From positions 62,001 through 126,000 of the forward strand of contig JACKAN010000005.1 of the NCBI GenBank assembly GCA_020635055.1: a stretch of 64,000 bases of DNA. The letters run 5' to 3'. This stretch comes from Pseudobdellovibrionaceae bacterium (GTDB lineage Bacteria > Bdellovibrionota > Bdellovibrionia > Bdellovibrionales > UBA1609). Below the pieces are notes generated by a model. It was not told where the DNA came from. It saw nothing but the letters and a program-made list of their open reading frames with translations, and searched no databases. The position numbers and the translations under genes were made by a program. Of the stretch, positions 1-7,827 are shown piece by piece (within the stretch, counting starts at the first letter, position 1; every line of letters begins with the position of its first letter).

Positions 1-165
1 CTCCATTTCGTTTATATCACGGGTGGCGACTACGACTTTTTCTTTAGCTCCAAATTTTTTATTTAGAGCATCGGATTTCTCTTGAGTATAACTATATATT
101 AAGAATACTGCGCTGAGAGCAGCTATGACCGATATCCATAGTGTACGTGTCTCATTATGATTCAT
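1..165 (-). CDS. cpaB: Flp pilus assembly protein CpaB (N-terminal part, cut by window edge)
   Basis: Reading back from an ATG at 163-165 gives 55 codons that stay open to the window edge. The product starts with a short polar stretch, then one membrane segment (about residues 9-25), a charged linker, and then KVVVATRDI, which looks like the start of the SAF domain of CpaB/RcpC. CpaB is an inner-membrane-anchored periplasmic protein associated with the Tad secretin. The ATG overlaps the stop of the upstream pseudopilin gene (ATGA at 162-165), so the two are probably translationally coupled. The call rests on the short N-terminus plus the Tad context; the rest of the gene is outside the window. 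Confidence 0.7.
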   Translation of the reverse strand, partial: MNHNETRTLWISVIAALSAVFLIYSYTQEKSDALNKKFGAKEKVVVATRDINEME

Positions 166-659
166 TCTGGTGCTCCACAAGCAGGATTTATACAAATTCC
201 ATATCCCGACATTATCCAGGCATGGCTAAATTCTACTTTTTGATTTCTTTGTTCTAGTTCAAATATGCCCTGGTTGTGCAGCTGACGATTTTGTGTGTTT
301 AAATTGAGTAACTCTTTGTTAACGGGCTTCTTACCAATTGTAATAGGGACATTGGGCGCATTAAACCTTCCGCCATCTACATTTACAGTAATTGCGTGAT
401 AGCGATATCCAATTAAAGAGTGATATAAAGTCGCAGATTCACTGGGCTTATCTCTAAAAAACATGTAATTACTGCGATTTCTTAGAGTTTCAAAGGCATA
501 TTGACGGGCACCAATAGAATGTAAGGTGGAAGAATGCACTACGCCCCATAGGCCCAGAGCATAACCTACAAGCATAACAAAAATAACAATCATAGGAATA
601 GCTTCAAAAGTAGCCATTCCACGCTTATTTAAAATTTGTTTGTTCTTAAGTCCTCTCAT
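162..659 (-). CDS. TadE-like pseudopilin
   Basis: A 165-residue protein with a basic N-terminus (about residues 1-14) followed by a class III prepilin-like motif, RGMATFEAIPMIV, with Glu at +5 after Gly and a long hydrophobic helix to about residue 40. The remainder is a polar extracytoplasmic domain with two Cys near the C-terminus (CINPAC). This is the pattern of TadE/TadF minor pseudopilins, which are processed by the Tad prepilin peptidase and prime or cap the Flp pilus. It abuts the 221-residue pilin-like gene upstream (adjacent coordinates 659/660) and overlaps cpaB downstream by 4 bp. The TadE name is inferred from topology and context rather than clear family identity. Confidence 0.65.
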   Translation of the reverse strand: MRGLKNKQILNKRGMATFEAIPMIVIFVMLVGYALGLWGVVHSSTLHSIGARQYAFETLRNRSNYMFFRDKPSESATLYHSLIGYRYHAITVNVDGGRFNAPNVPITIGKKPVNKELLNLNTQNRQLHNQGIFELEQRNQKVEFSHAWIMSGYGICINPACGAPE

Positions 660-1325
660 TTAACATCCGTTATCATTTAAATAAAAAACATAACCACCAT
701 TATCGGTAGTGAATGAACTATAATCGGCACCTCCGCCATTAACATTTAGTTTTCTTATAGCTTTCCAACGTTCAGCACCAAAGTCTCGGCACTGTAAGGA
801 GGAAGGTTCTTTAGATAAAAAACTAGCAATGACAGTAGTAAATCCCGATCCATCGCCGCCCATATCAGATGTGGACCCATAAAAAGGGATTTGAAAATCT
901 AAGATCCGAGCAACAAAAGTAATAGCAAAACCAATAAATAAATCGGGTTGACCGGGTGATAATTTCACATCGGGAAAGTCAGTTTTAAAAGTTTTCAAAT
1001 CACCAGGCTTTAATAGAAAGGCAGGTTCACTTAACTGAAACCAATTCCCATTGTAGAGTGGAGAAAATAGGGGATCACTATAAAGTCGATTAAATTGTCT
1101 TTGCGCGCTAGCTACTTGTTCGTCGGTTGTATGGTGAGCGGCCATTTGTGCTCGAGCGGTAGCAAAAGTAATGTATTGTGTAATTGAAGCCACTGTAAGA
1201 GTTAAGGAAAGTGAAAGTAATATTGCAGACAGACCCATAATTAGCGTAATAGCAAAAATAAAATCGATGGTGATACCTCCGCTATTTTGATTTATAAGAA
1301 TGGAATTTTTTTTATATTTTCTCAT
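660..1325 (-). CDS. Pilin-like (TadF/TadE-type) protein
   Basis: A 221-residue protein with a basic leader, a motif GGITIDFIFAIT resembling a class III prepilin cleavage region (acidic residue at +4 instead of the usual Glu +5), and a hydrophobic helix to about residue 50. A large polar domain follows, with Cys near residues 179 and 221 that could form a disulfide. It is the fifth gene of a compact minus-strand Tad operon and overlaps the 95-residue upstream gene by one base (1325). It probably acts as a minor pseudopilin. By position between a ~100-residue gene and cpaB it could correspond to the second gene of the Bdellovibrio hit locus; this is a hypothesis only. Confidence 0.55.
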   Translation of the reverse strand: MRKYKKNSILINQNSGGITIDFIFAITLIMGLSAILLSLSLTLTVASITQYITFATARAQMAAHHTTDEQVASAQRQFNRLYSDPLFSPLYNGNWFQLSEPAFLLKPGDLKTFKTDFPDVKLSPGQPDLFIGFAITFVARILDFQIPFYGSTSDMGGDGSGFTTVIASFLSKEPSSLQCRDFGAERWKAIRKLNVNGGGADYSSFTTDNGGYVFYLNDNGC

Positions 1326-1612
1326 TAGGGCGAAGTCCCTTCTAAGCTACCATGATTTTGTCCTAGTGCGGGGTGTTTGTTGATGGCGACATCAGGCGAA
1401 TTCCAATTTCCAGCAACCATCATTCCGGAGAGGACGCGCCAAGGCCCTTGTACCAGTGTTTTAAAGGCTTCACTACTTTGTAAAGTTCCTCTTAGAGCTC
1501 CCACTATAGCTACGAGAACAGTCATAACTAAGATCATTTCGATAACCATTTGACCAGAAGATCTTTTAAAAGGTCTATTTGCAATTTTTTTTCTAAATAA
1601 TATATTTATCAT
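1325..1612 (-). CDS. Small class III pilin-like protein
   Basis: A 95-residue protein. After a basic leader of about 20 residues comes GQMVIEMILVMTVLV, a good match to the Flp/TadE-type prepilin signature (Gly at -1, Glu at +5, hydrophobic helix). About 45 polar residues follow with no Cys. It starts inside the last codons of the prepilin peptidase gene (ATG at 1610-1612 overlaps the stop at 1609-1611), so it is part of the same transcript. It is likely a minor pilin or a regulatory pilin-like protein. The size and place next to cpaB resemble the small hit-locus protein of Bdellovibrio, but sequence identity to it was not tested. Confidence 0.55.
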   Translation of the reverse strand: MINILFRKKIANRPFKRSSGQMVIEMILVMTVLVAIVGALRGTLQSSEAFKTLVQGPWRVLSGMMVAGNWNSPDVAINKHPALGQNHGSLEGTSP

Positions 1613-2106
1613 CCGCTAAATCCTGTGAGAGACAATTGAGTTAACCAGCCAAAAAAAAGCGCAACAGTATAGGGTATTTTATGAAGTTTCTCCTCAGAAA
1701 CAGCTTTCTTTCCGCCTGTCATAATAGTTAGAGTGTTATTTATTAAACTCATCCCTTCACCTTTTAAAATCGCCTGAAAAACACCTAATAATGCGCCCCA
1801 TACAAATGAATAAATCAAAACTAAAAAAACACTCATAGGAGAAACGCCAACAGAGAACGCCATTAACAATTTCATATCTCCTGCGCCCATGATCCTGGTT
1901 AAAACCAAAGGCATGCAACTGCCAAGGGCAACTAACAAAGAAAGGCCTCCCCACTTTAGTCCTTCCCAACCTGCAAAAAAATACACATTTGCAATGGCTG
2001 TAAAGAGCAATAATACTACTAAGTAATTACGGACTTTTCGCGATTTAAGATCGTTGATGATTCCAGCAATCAAAACAAGAGTTGGTACAATCAGGTGTAA
2101 GGGCAT
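1609..2106 (-). CDS. cpaA: Tad/Flp prepilin peptidase (CpaA/TadV, A24 family)
   Basis: A 165-residue polytopic membrane protein with the two catalytic aspartates of the A24 aspartic prepilin peptidases. Asp19 lies in IINDLKSRKVRN and Asp77 in the GxGD motif GAGDMK (residues 74-79). The length fits the short TadV/CpaA type, which lacks the N-terminal methylase domain of PilD. It would cleave the leaders of the Flp pilin and the pilin-like proteins encoded on either side. It sits in the middle of the pilin operon, with the 69-residue gene 24 bp upstream and the 95-residue pilin gene overlapping its stop. Confidence 0.88.
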   Translation of the reverse strand: MPLHLIVPTLVLIAGIINDLKSRKVRNYLVVLLLFTAIANVYFFAGWEGLKWGGLSLLVALGSCMPLVLTRIMGAGDMKLLMAFSVGVSPMSVFLVLIYSFVWGALLGVFQAILKGEGMSLINNTLTIMTGGKKAVSEEKLHKIPYTVALFFGWLTQLSLTGFSG

Positions 2107-2130
2107 GTTGAATTTCCTTAGTAGCTTATA

Positions 2131-2340
2131 TTAGTTGCTTATATTTGAAGCTTCCCAGCCAGGAGTTCTAGCTCCATCTACTGGGTTTATAAATCTAAAA
2201 CCTGTAACCACATTACGCTCAACACGAGCTGCTAGACGGGGAGTCGCCTCGTCAAATGTGACCATAATACTATTGGGTCCTAAAAATATTCCAAGTATTA
2301 GAACACCAAATATAGCAATAATGATCGCTTCTAAGGTCAT
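2131..2340 (-). CDS. Small membrane-anchored protein in the flp operon
   Basis: A 69-residue product: a hydrophobic N-terminal helix (about residues 4-22, EAIIIAIFGVLILGIFLG) then a polar tail. There is no cleavable pilin motif with Gly, although the Glu at position 4 and the following helix resemble a mature Flp pilin N-terminus. The minus-strand frame was chosen over an equal-length plus-strand frame. It lies between flp and the peptidase gene in the same orientation and has AAGGGG about 10 bases before its ATG. I do not recognise a family. It could be a minor pilin without leader or an accessory membrane protein. Confidence 0.55.
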   Translation of the reverse strand: MTLEAIIIAIFGVLILGIFLGPNSIMVTFDEATPRLAARVERNVVTGFRFINPVDGARTPGWEASNISN

Positions 2341-2378
2341 GTAAATTTTCCCCTTACATCAAAATAAAACTAATAGAA

Positions 2379-2570
2379 TTAGAAGTTAGTGCTAACTTCA
2401 CCCAAACCACCACCAAGGGAGTCCAATCTACCTTCAACAAGTCCACGAATTCTATCTTTAAATAATAGAACAATCGCAACGACTATCATAAGTAAAAGAA
2501 TGTACTCTGTAGCGCCTTGAGCAGATTCATCTTTCCAAATATTTTTTAGTGTACTTTTTATGTTTTTCAT
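2379..2570 (-). CDS. flp: Flp/Fap-type major pilin
   Basis: A 63-residue protein with the typical Flp layout: charged leader (1-19), cleavage region QGATEYILLLMIVVAIVLLF and a short C-terminal tail rich in Gly and Leu. It is probably the major Flp pilin subunit, processed by the peptidase encoded two genes downstream and assembled by the Tad machine. It is the first gene of the minus-strand operon, and GAGGGA lies about 6-8 bases before its ATG. The promoter must lie in the divergent intergenic region 2571-2937. Confidence 0.85.
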   Translation of the reverse strand: MKNIKSTLKNIWKDESAQGATEYILLLMIVVAIVLLFKDRIRGLVEGRLDSLGGGLGEVSTNF

Positions 2571-2937
2571 ATTTTTCCCTCTCTCATCTTATTATCGGCA
2601 CCCTAACCGAATTATTTAAAGCCCTCATTATTTGTCTCAAAATGAAACTAAAGATGAGTTCCTACACTATAAGTTTGCAAGCTCAGTACCAAGTATGTTT
2701 CTTGAGTGCATTTGAAATTATTGCGATAAATGCGGTCTCTTTTTGAACAACGGGGAATTCTTGTATACTTTCTATTCAACTATACCGAAGTCTATTCACA
2801 TTTCTTAATAAAACACGAGTATTAGAGTAGAAGTTAAAAAAATAAATGGAAATGTGAGATATGCGAGAAATGTGCGAGAAATGGTTCAAAGTGAGACGAT
2901 AGTTACATAATTCTTAATCTGAGCCGATAATAGAGGG
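2571..2937. other. Divergent intergenic region, pilin operon / chimeric pilin gene
   Basis: A stretch of 367 bases without a convincing gene. It must carry promoters for the flp operon (minus) and for the 293-residue gene (plus). The one pattern that stands out is a set of tandem 11-bp repeats at 2853-2883, listed separately. A TTGAAC (2743-2748) with TATACT (2764-2769) on the plus strand has only a 15-bp spacer and is a weak promoter candidate. A possible 65-codon reading frame at 2549-2746 shows no coding signal. Confidence 0.5.
2853..2883. repeat. Tandem 11-bp direct repeats upstream of the chimeric pilin gene
   Basis: TGCGAGAAATG occurs at 2862-2872 and again, directly abutting, at 2873-2883. 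A third imperfect copy, TGTGAGATATG (9 of 11 matches), overlaps the first at 2853-2863. The copies end 54 bases before the ATG at 2938. Spacing close to one helical turn makes this a plausible multi-copy binding site for a regulator. Nothing else supports a specific factor. Confidence 0.45.
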
Positions 2938-3819
2938 ATGAAATCTATAAAAGGAATAAATAACCAAAATGGTCAGGCTGTGATGGAGTATGTATTGGTA
3001 CTCATCGTTTTGGTTTTTGTTTTTTTAATTCTATTGCAATTCAATAAGCAGTTTCGCAAATGGGGTGAAGATTATTTTATAAGTTACTACAGATGCTTAC
3101 TGGAAACAGGTGAGTTGCCTTCCTTGGGTGGACAAAATAACACAGGTGGAATTTGTTTTAATCAATTCCAACCATTTACATTTACAGGCGGTTGGCAACC
3201 TTATCCTGGAGGGGGCTCAGGGGGTGGAAACAGTGGCAGCGGAAATGGTAGTGGTGGAAAAAATGGAAAGGGTTCTGGTGGTGGAAATGCCAGCAGTAGC
3301 GCGAGCAAAAAAGCAGATGATGGTAGTGGTGGTGGCTCACGAGGGGGAGAGGTGAGTCGTGCCGGCAGTGGTAGGAGCGGTAGCGGGAGTGGTCGTTTTA
3401 GTCGCTTTAAATCCAGTTCTAGTGAAAATGGAAGTGAACGAGAAAATAGTAAACAGAAAAAAGGGATGTACACAGGAAGTAGTCAAGCCTCAAATTTTAG
3501 TAGTAACAATGACAAATCCAGACTCAATAAAAAAACTAAGGGTTTAGATTATGGTTACGGTATTCAACGTCAAGAGCAAGATCGCGGGAGCGAGAGCACA
3601 ATGTTAAGTGCTAAAAAATCAGCAATGGATCAAAAAAAAGAACAACGCTTTAAAATAATGAAAAAAACAGTCAAGAAGGAAACTCAACTTGAAGAAGATG
3701 AATTTACTTTAGGAAATTTTTTCCGAATCCTTATTATAGCAGCCATCATAATAGCGCTTGGTGTCTTAATTGGCGGTCAATTGTTACAAATTAGCAAGGG
3801 TATGGACGCTGAGAGTTAA
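2938..3819 (+). CDS. Chimeric pilin-like protein with Gly/Ser-rich region and C-terminal membrane helix
   Basis: A 293-residue protein. Residues 1-40 have a class III prepilin pattern, GQAVMEYVLVLIVLVFVF, with Gly then Glu at +5. Residues 41-90 are a folded-looking segment with two Cys. Residues about 88-165 are extremely rich in Gly, Ser and Asn. A Lys/Gln-rich stretch follows, and about residues 257-282 form a second hydrophobic helix (FFRILIIAAIIIALGVLIGG). I know no family with this layout. It is divergent from the flp operon and probably belongs to it functionally, as an unusual tethered pilin-like surface protein or a TadE-like anchor. An acidic/poly-Gly composition bias means similarity searches should mask residues 88-165. 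Confidence 0.6.
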   Translation: MKSIKGINNQNGQAVMEYVLVLIVLVFVFLILLQFNKQFRKWGEDYFISYYRCLLETGELPSLGGQNNTGGICFNQFQPFTFTGGWQPYPGGGSGGGNSGSGNGSGGKNGKGSGGGNASSSASKKADDGSGGGSRGGEVSRAGSGRSGSGSGRFSRFKSSSSENGSERENSKQKKGMYTGSSQASNFSSNNDKSRLNKKTKGLDYGYGIQRQEQDRGSESTMLSAKKSAMDQKKEQRFKIMKKTVKKETQLEEDEFTLGNFFRILIIAAIIIALGVLIGGQLLQISKGMDAES

Positions 3820-3908
3820 AAAAAAATTATATATTCTTTTCACTTTTTTTACTCTTCTTGCTCTCTTAGCAAAAGCTTTATAATTTATTTGATGGGGGAG
3901 ATAGTTGC

Positions 3909-4334
3909 ATGAGCGATGGCCAGCTAGTGGACATTACCCGTAGGGGTGTTCTTAGTTTTGATGAAGCATACGAAAGAGTTTTAATATTAAAACGATTGAC
4001 GGGTCGTTATGTTGATTCCGTTGAACGAAGAATGACTCAACTAGAAAGTCTCTTGCAAAACCAAATGGAACTTATTCACATAATTGAAAATGAAATTAAT
4101 ATTCTTATTCACGAATGGCATCGCAAGGTCCGCAATTTAGGTGGAATCCCCAAGGGCTTGTGGTTGGTCGATTTTGATGCGGGATTCGGTCAGTATTGTT
4201 GGAAACATCCAGAACCAGAATTGGCTTATTGGCATACTTACAATGAAGGATTTGAATCTCGAAAAAAAATTACTTTTGAAAACGAGATTGAGATTGATCA
4301 TACAAATGTAATCATAGTATCCCATAATCTGTGA
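3909..4334 (+). CDS. DUF2203 family protein
   Basis: A 141-residue soluble protein. The N-terminal half (SFDEAYERVLILKRL onward) is helical and may form a coiled coil to about residue 85. The C-terminal half has the DUF2203 hallmark: G-G-IPKGLWLVDFDAGFGQ, then the CWKHPEPELAYWHTYNEGFESR block. The family has no established biochemical role. GGGGGAG (about 3895-3901) lies before the ATG. Its stop overlaps the GTG start of nadE by 4 bp (GTGA, 4331-4334), so the two are co-translated. Confidence 0.75.
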   Translation: MSDGQLVDITRRGVLSFDEAYERVLILKRLTGRYVDSVERRMTQLESLLQNQMELIHIIENEINILIHEWHRKVRNLGGIPKGLWLVDFDAGFGQYCWKHPEPELAYWHTYNEGFESRKKITFENEIEIDHTNVIIVSHNL

Positions 4335-5956
4335 AATTTGCACTCGCACAAATAAATGCAACATTAGGTGATTTCTCGGGTAACCGTGAAATAATATTGG
4401 AATATATCCGAAAAGCTCATCATAGAGGTTGTGATATAGTTATATTTCCTGAGGCTGCGTTATTTGGTTATCATCCTGTAGATTTATTGGAACGGCCCAG
4501 TGTAGTTGAACAAGAGCTTAAAGAATTAAAAAAACTAGAAAAGCTATTGCCGCCCAATATATTAGTGATTTTGGGTGCGATCACTTTGAATCCAAATAAA
4601 TCTGGAAAGCCCTATTGCAATTCTGCTGTTGTATTACAGAAAAATAAAAAAACGAAAATCTGCGCAAAAGAGTTGTTGCCTACCTATGATGTTTTTGATG
4701 AGGGAAGGCATATTGAGCCAGGCAGTCTAAAAGACAATATCATTGTTTATAAAGGAAAAAAAATTTTAATAACTGTTTGTGAAGATATTTGGGCATGGCC
4801 CAACCCTTATCATGGAAAAAGATCTCCTTACCTAAAAAATCCCATTACTAAATTAAAACCGAAAGACGTAGATTTTGTGGTTAATTTAAGTGCCTCTCCA
4901 TTTACGATAAACAAAGTAAATAGTAGAAAAAAAGTTTGCAAAAAAACGGCTCTTTTTCTTAAAAGCCCTGTAATTTATGTGAATATGGTAGGAGCACAGG
5001 ACGAGATTATTTTTGACGGAGGAAGTTTTGTTACCTCGAGTCTTGGTAAAATTGTAGCAAAAGCTCATCAATTTATAGAAGACATTCTAGTATTCGATTC
5101 CGATTTAAACCGAGGCTTTATACAACATGAAGAAAAAAACAAGTGGGAGAATTATCGTCTAGCTTTGGTATTAGGGATCCGAGATTTCTTAAGAAAAACT
5201 GGTTTTACTAAAGCCCATTTAGGACTTAGCGGTGGTATTGACTCAGCTCTTGTGGCCTGTCTTCTGGCAGATGCTTTGGGACCACAAAATGTAAGTTGTA
5301 TTTTATTGCCGGGCCCTTACACCAGTCAGCAGAGTGAGGATTTAGCTAATAAATTAGTTAGCAATCTAGGAGTTCAAAAATTTGAATATTCAATTTTAAA
5401 TCACTATGAGCAAATCAATAATGATTTTTCAAAGACATTTGATGTGAAAGAAGAAAGCTTTTTACAAGAAAATTTTCAGGCTCGATTGCGCTGTTTAATT
5501 CTTATGGGATTTAGTAATTTTAAAAACAGTTTGCTGATTAATACATCAAATAAAAGTGAATTTTCTGTTGGCTATTCGACTTTGTATGGAGACATGGCTG
5601 GGGCTATTTGTCCGATTGGTGATTTAACTAAAACAGAAGTTTATGGATTATCTGAGTGGTATAATCGCGAGTACGAATTAATTCCAAGGGCTATTATTGA
5701 AAGAGAACCTTCGGCAGAGCTTCGAGCCAACCAAAAAGATAGCGACCACCTCCCGGAGTATAATCTATTGGACCCTGTGGTTAAAAAAATTGTTGAACAG
5801 TTTAAAACGGCAAATTCAAAGTTGGAAAAAAATGTACTAAACAAGATGATGAAAAGTGAATTCAAAAGATGGCAGTCGCCACCTATTCTTAAAGTTTCTA
5901 ATCATGCATTCGGCAGAGGGCGCAGATTACCCATAGCCCATAAAGCTTTTTACTAA
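4331..5956 (+). CDS. nadE: Glutamine-dependent NAD+ synthetase
   Basis: A 541-residue, two-domain enzyme that converts nicotinic acid adenine dinucleotide to NAD+ using ATP and glutamine-derived ammonia. Residues 1-265 are a nitrilase-fold amidotransferase domain with the catalytic triad Glu41 (FPEA), Lys113 (KELLPTYD) and Cys150 (VCEDIW). Residues about 275-541 are the synthetase domain with the PP-loop SGGIDS at 300-305 and the NKSE and EREPSAELR blocks. The length is typical of bacterial glutamine-dependent forms. The start is GTG, overlapping the stop of the DUF2203 gene. It converges on the exonuclease gene, overlapping it by 4 bp at the 3' end. Confidence 0.95.
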   Translation: MKFALAQINATLGDFSGNREIILEYIRKAHHRGCDIVIFPEAALFGYHPVDLLERPSVVEQELKELKKLEKLLPPNILVILGAITLNPNKSGKPYCNSAVVLQKNKKTKICAKELLPTYDVFDEGRHIEPGSLKDNIIVYKGKKILITVCEDIWAWPNPYHGKRSPYLKNPITKLKPKDVDFVVNLSASPFTINKVNSRKKVCKKTALFLKSPVIYVNMVGAQDEIIFDGGSFVTSSLGKIVAKAHQFIEDILVFDSDLNRGFIQHEEKNKWENYRLALVLGIRDFLRKTGFTKAHLGLSGGIDSALVACLLADALGPQNVSCILLPGPYTSQQSEDLANKLVSNLGVQKFEYSILNHYEQINNDFSKTFDVKEESFLQENFQARLRCLILMGFSNFKNSLLINTSNKSEFSVGYSTLYGDMAGAICPIGDLTKTEVYGLSEWYNREYELIPRAIIEREPSAELRANQKDSDHLPEYNLLDPVVKKIVEQFKTANSKLEKNVLNKMMKSEFKRWQSPPILKVSNHAFGRGRRLPIAHKAFY

Positions 5957-6561
5957 AATAAGCCCAGTTGTTTCGGTTGAGGTTCAATTTGTGGAAAACG
6001 AAGTTCTGGCTTACCAGTTAGGGTCACTAAATTTTCAATGCTAGGTAAAATCCCCGCTGGTGAAATTTTCTCTAACATTTTTAAATACAGTTGCCCACAA
6101 TAGGAAGCATCTTCTTCAGCTCTATGGAATTGTGTCGAAGGAATACCCAAATGTTGAACCAGAGTTCCCAATTTATAGTTGGGTAGCCCCGGGAAAACCT
6201 TTTTTGCTATAGAATAAGTATCTATAACAATGCCCTTAGGCGCAGGGGCTTCAAATTTTTTAATATCTGCAGTCAAAAACTGTGCATCAAAGGCGGCATT
6301 GTGAGCCACCATAATATCATCACTACAAAAATCAGCAAAAGACTCTAACAGTCTATCAATAGTGGGTTTGCCCTGGACCATATCATCTAATATGCCATTC
6401 ACCCGAGAGGCTCCTTCAGGAATAGGAATTTGTGGATCGACAAGCGTAGAATATACGGCTTCAACTTGATCATTAAAGTATCTAACCGCACCAATTTCAA
6501 CAATGCGATCAACACCCGGCAAAATACCTGTTGTTTCTAAATCAAAGGCAATAAATCTCAT
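5953..6561 (-). CDS. DnaQ-type 3'-5' exonuclease (DEDDh)
   Basis: A 202-residue exonuclease from the ATG at 6559-6561. All DEDDh residues are present: Asp7 and Glu9 in FDLETTG, Asp92 in AHNAAFDAQF, His146 and Asp151 in HRAEEDASYC. This is the fold of the Pol III epsilon proofreading subunit, but the C-terminal tail is short and QPKQLGLF looks like a beta-clamp binding peptide. It may therefore be an epsilon subunit or an epsilon-like repair nuclease. An in-frame extension to 6609 exists, but the added 16 residues do not fit the family, so the internal start was chosen. No clear ribosome binding site precedes either start. Confidence 0.85.
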   Translation of the reverse strand: MRFIAFDLETTGILPGVDRIVEIGAVRYFNDQVEAVYSTLVDPQIPIPEGASRVNGILDDMVQGKPTIDRLLESFADFCSDDIMVAHNAAFDAQFLTADIKKFEAPAPKGIVIDTYSIAKKVFPGLPNYKLGTLVQHLGIPSTQFHRAEEDASYCGQLYLKMLEKISPAGILPSIENLVTLTGKPELRFPQIEPQPKQLGLF

Positions 6562-6621
6562 TAAGTAAACACTAAAAAAATTTATCATTTTTGGCAAGGC
6601 AAGCTGCACACAATAATCAAG

Positions 6622-7827
6622 TTATTTTACAAAGAAAGGATTCGTGATAATCCAAGGAACCCATTTTTTTCCGTCTGGAAGGGGAAAAGTTGGGATAATT
6701 CGCACGACAACTCTATATATTCCTCGATCTGGTAAAGTATAAGTGGCATCCAACGAATCTGTAGAAAACACTTTTTTTCCATCCTTAAAAATCATTATAT
6801 CAATGGGGTAAAGGGGTTTTTGTGCAAAGCGAAGACTTAACCTAAGTTTTTCACTCCAGTTTATAGAATCACCCATCATATATGTATCTTTATCATTACT
6901 AACAATGGCATTAAAACTTGTTGGATTGGCCATTTTATCTAAACTTATATAAAAGTGCCCCCGCTTGAGTGCTTGTTTAATTTTATTGGAATCGCTTTTA
7001 AAGTCTCCTGTAAGTTCAGAACTAAGAAGCACATGAGTTCTAATAATATTAAATAGTGTTTCGTATGAGGGCACTTTTAAATTTCTTGGAAATTTCAATT
7101 TTGCCTCAGCATCTGCTCCAGCGAAACCATAAGTTTTTTGTTTTTTATTTAACTCATCCCAAAGTTCAAATTCTTGATTCGGGAAAGGAAACATTCTTAA
7201 TAAAGAGAGTTCTGGATTAAAAGGATAAATCAAAAGTGACCAGAAAAATGATAATTTATTTTCTTGCCAGGTATTTTGCCAAACCGATTTTAAATTTAAC
7301 ACTTCAATGCCATTAAAACCTACAGGGATATCTCCCTGCCACATATGCCCTTTTTTAAAGGGGTGAGCTAAGACCATAACTCCATCATTGAGATCCGTAG
7401 ATTTTTTTTCACTCAAGCGATCGGCTATCATGGCTTGGGCCTGACCTAAACTAGAAAAATTAGAATAATCATTTTTGCCATAAAATAATACGCGAGAGTC
7501 TAAGTAACTGTACTCACTATCAATAAAAACTAATAAATGGTCGTAGTATTTCTCATAGGATTTATCAACATCAACATCATTTACGTCATTAATAAAAATA
7601 AAATCCAAACCTGATTTTTTAGCAGCTTCCAAAATTTCACTATAAGTTCCAGAACCTGTGCTTTTAATAGAGTGGATATTTAATACCCCAGAATAATCGA
7701 AGTAATTCTCTGGATGAATTCGTGTAATTGTAGGACGGACAATATTTATTTCATATTGAGTAATAAAAAGACCATAAATCAAATAGAAGACTAAAAAGGC
7801 TACAAGTAAATGAATAATTTTTCTCAT
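6622..7827 (-). CDS. Membrane-anchored PHP-domain-like protein
   Basis: A 401-residue protein with a signal anchor at residues 4-23, then a region resembling PHP-type metallohydrolases of the CehA/McbA kind. It has GVLNIHSIKSTGSG (degenerate HxH motif), GLDFIFINDVNDV, VLAHPF around residue 172, and GADAEAK. The last ~90 residues look like a beta-sandwich (PIDIMIFKDGKKVF). Some metal ligands of classic PHP enzymes seem replaced, so activity is uncertain. Its start is directly adjacent to the stop of the glycosyltransferase gene (7827/7828), so the pair is probably cotranscribed and may act in envelope polysaccharide or lipid modification. Confidence 0.6.
   Translation of the reverse strand: MRKIIHLLVAFLVFYLIYGLFITQYEINIVRPTITRIHPENYFDYSGVLNIHSIKSTGSGTYSEILEAAKKSGLDFIFINDVNDVDVDKSYEKYYDHLLVFIDSEYSYLDSRVLFYGKNDYSNFSSLGQAQAMIADRLSEKKSTDLNDGVMVLAHPFKKGHMWQGDIPVGFNGIEVLNLKSVWQNTWQENKLSFFWSLLIYPFNPELSLLRMFPFPNQEFELWDELNKKQKTYGFAGADAEAKLKFPRNLKVPSYETLFNIIRTHVLLSSELTGDFKSDSNKIKQALKRGHFYISLDKMANPTSFNAIVSNDKDTYMMGDSINWSEKLRLSLRFAQKPLYPIDIMIFKDGKKVFSTDSLDATYTLPDRGIYRVVVRIIPTFPLPDGKKWVPWIITNPFFVK

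Noticed and set aside
2135..2344. Plus-strand frame of 69 codons overlapping the small flp-operon gene
   Set aside because: The minus-strand frame at the same place has a membrane-helix start, a ribosome binding site and operon context; the plus frame has none.
3201..3473. Pro/Leu-rich minus-strand frame inside the chimeric pilin gene
   Set aside because: It is the antisense of Gly/Ser repeat codons and not a gene.
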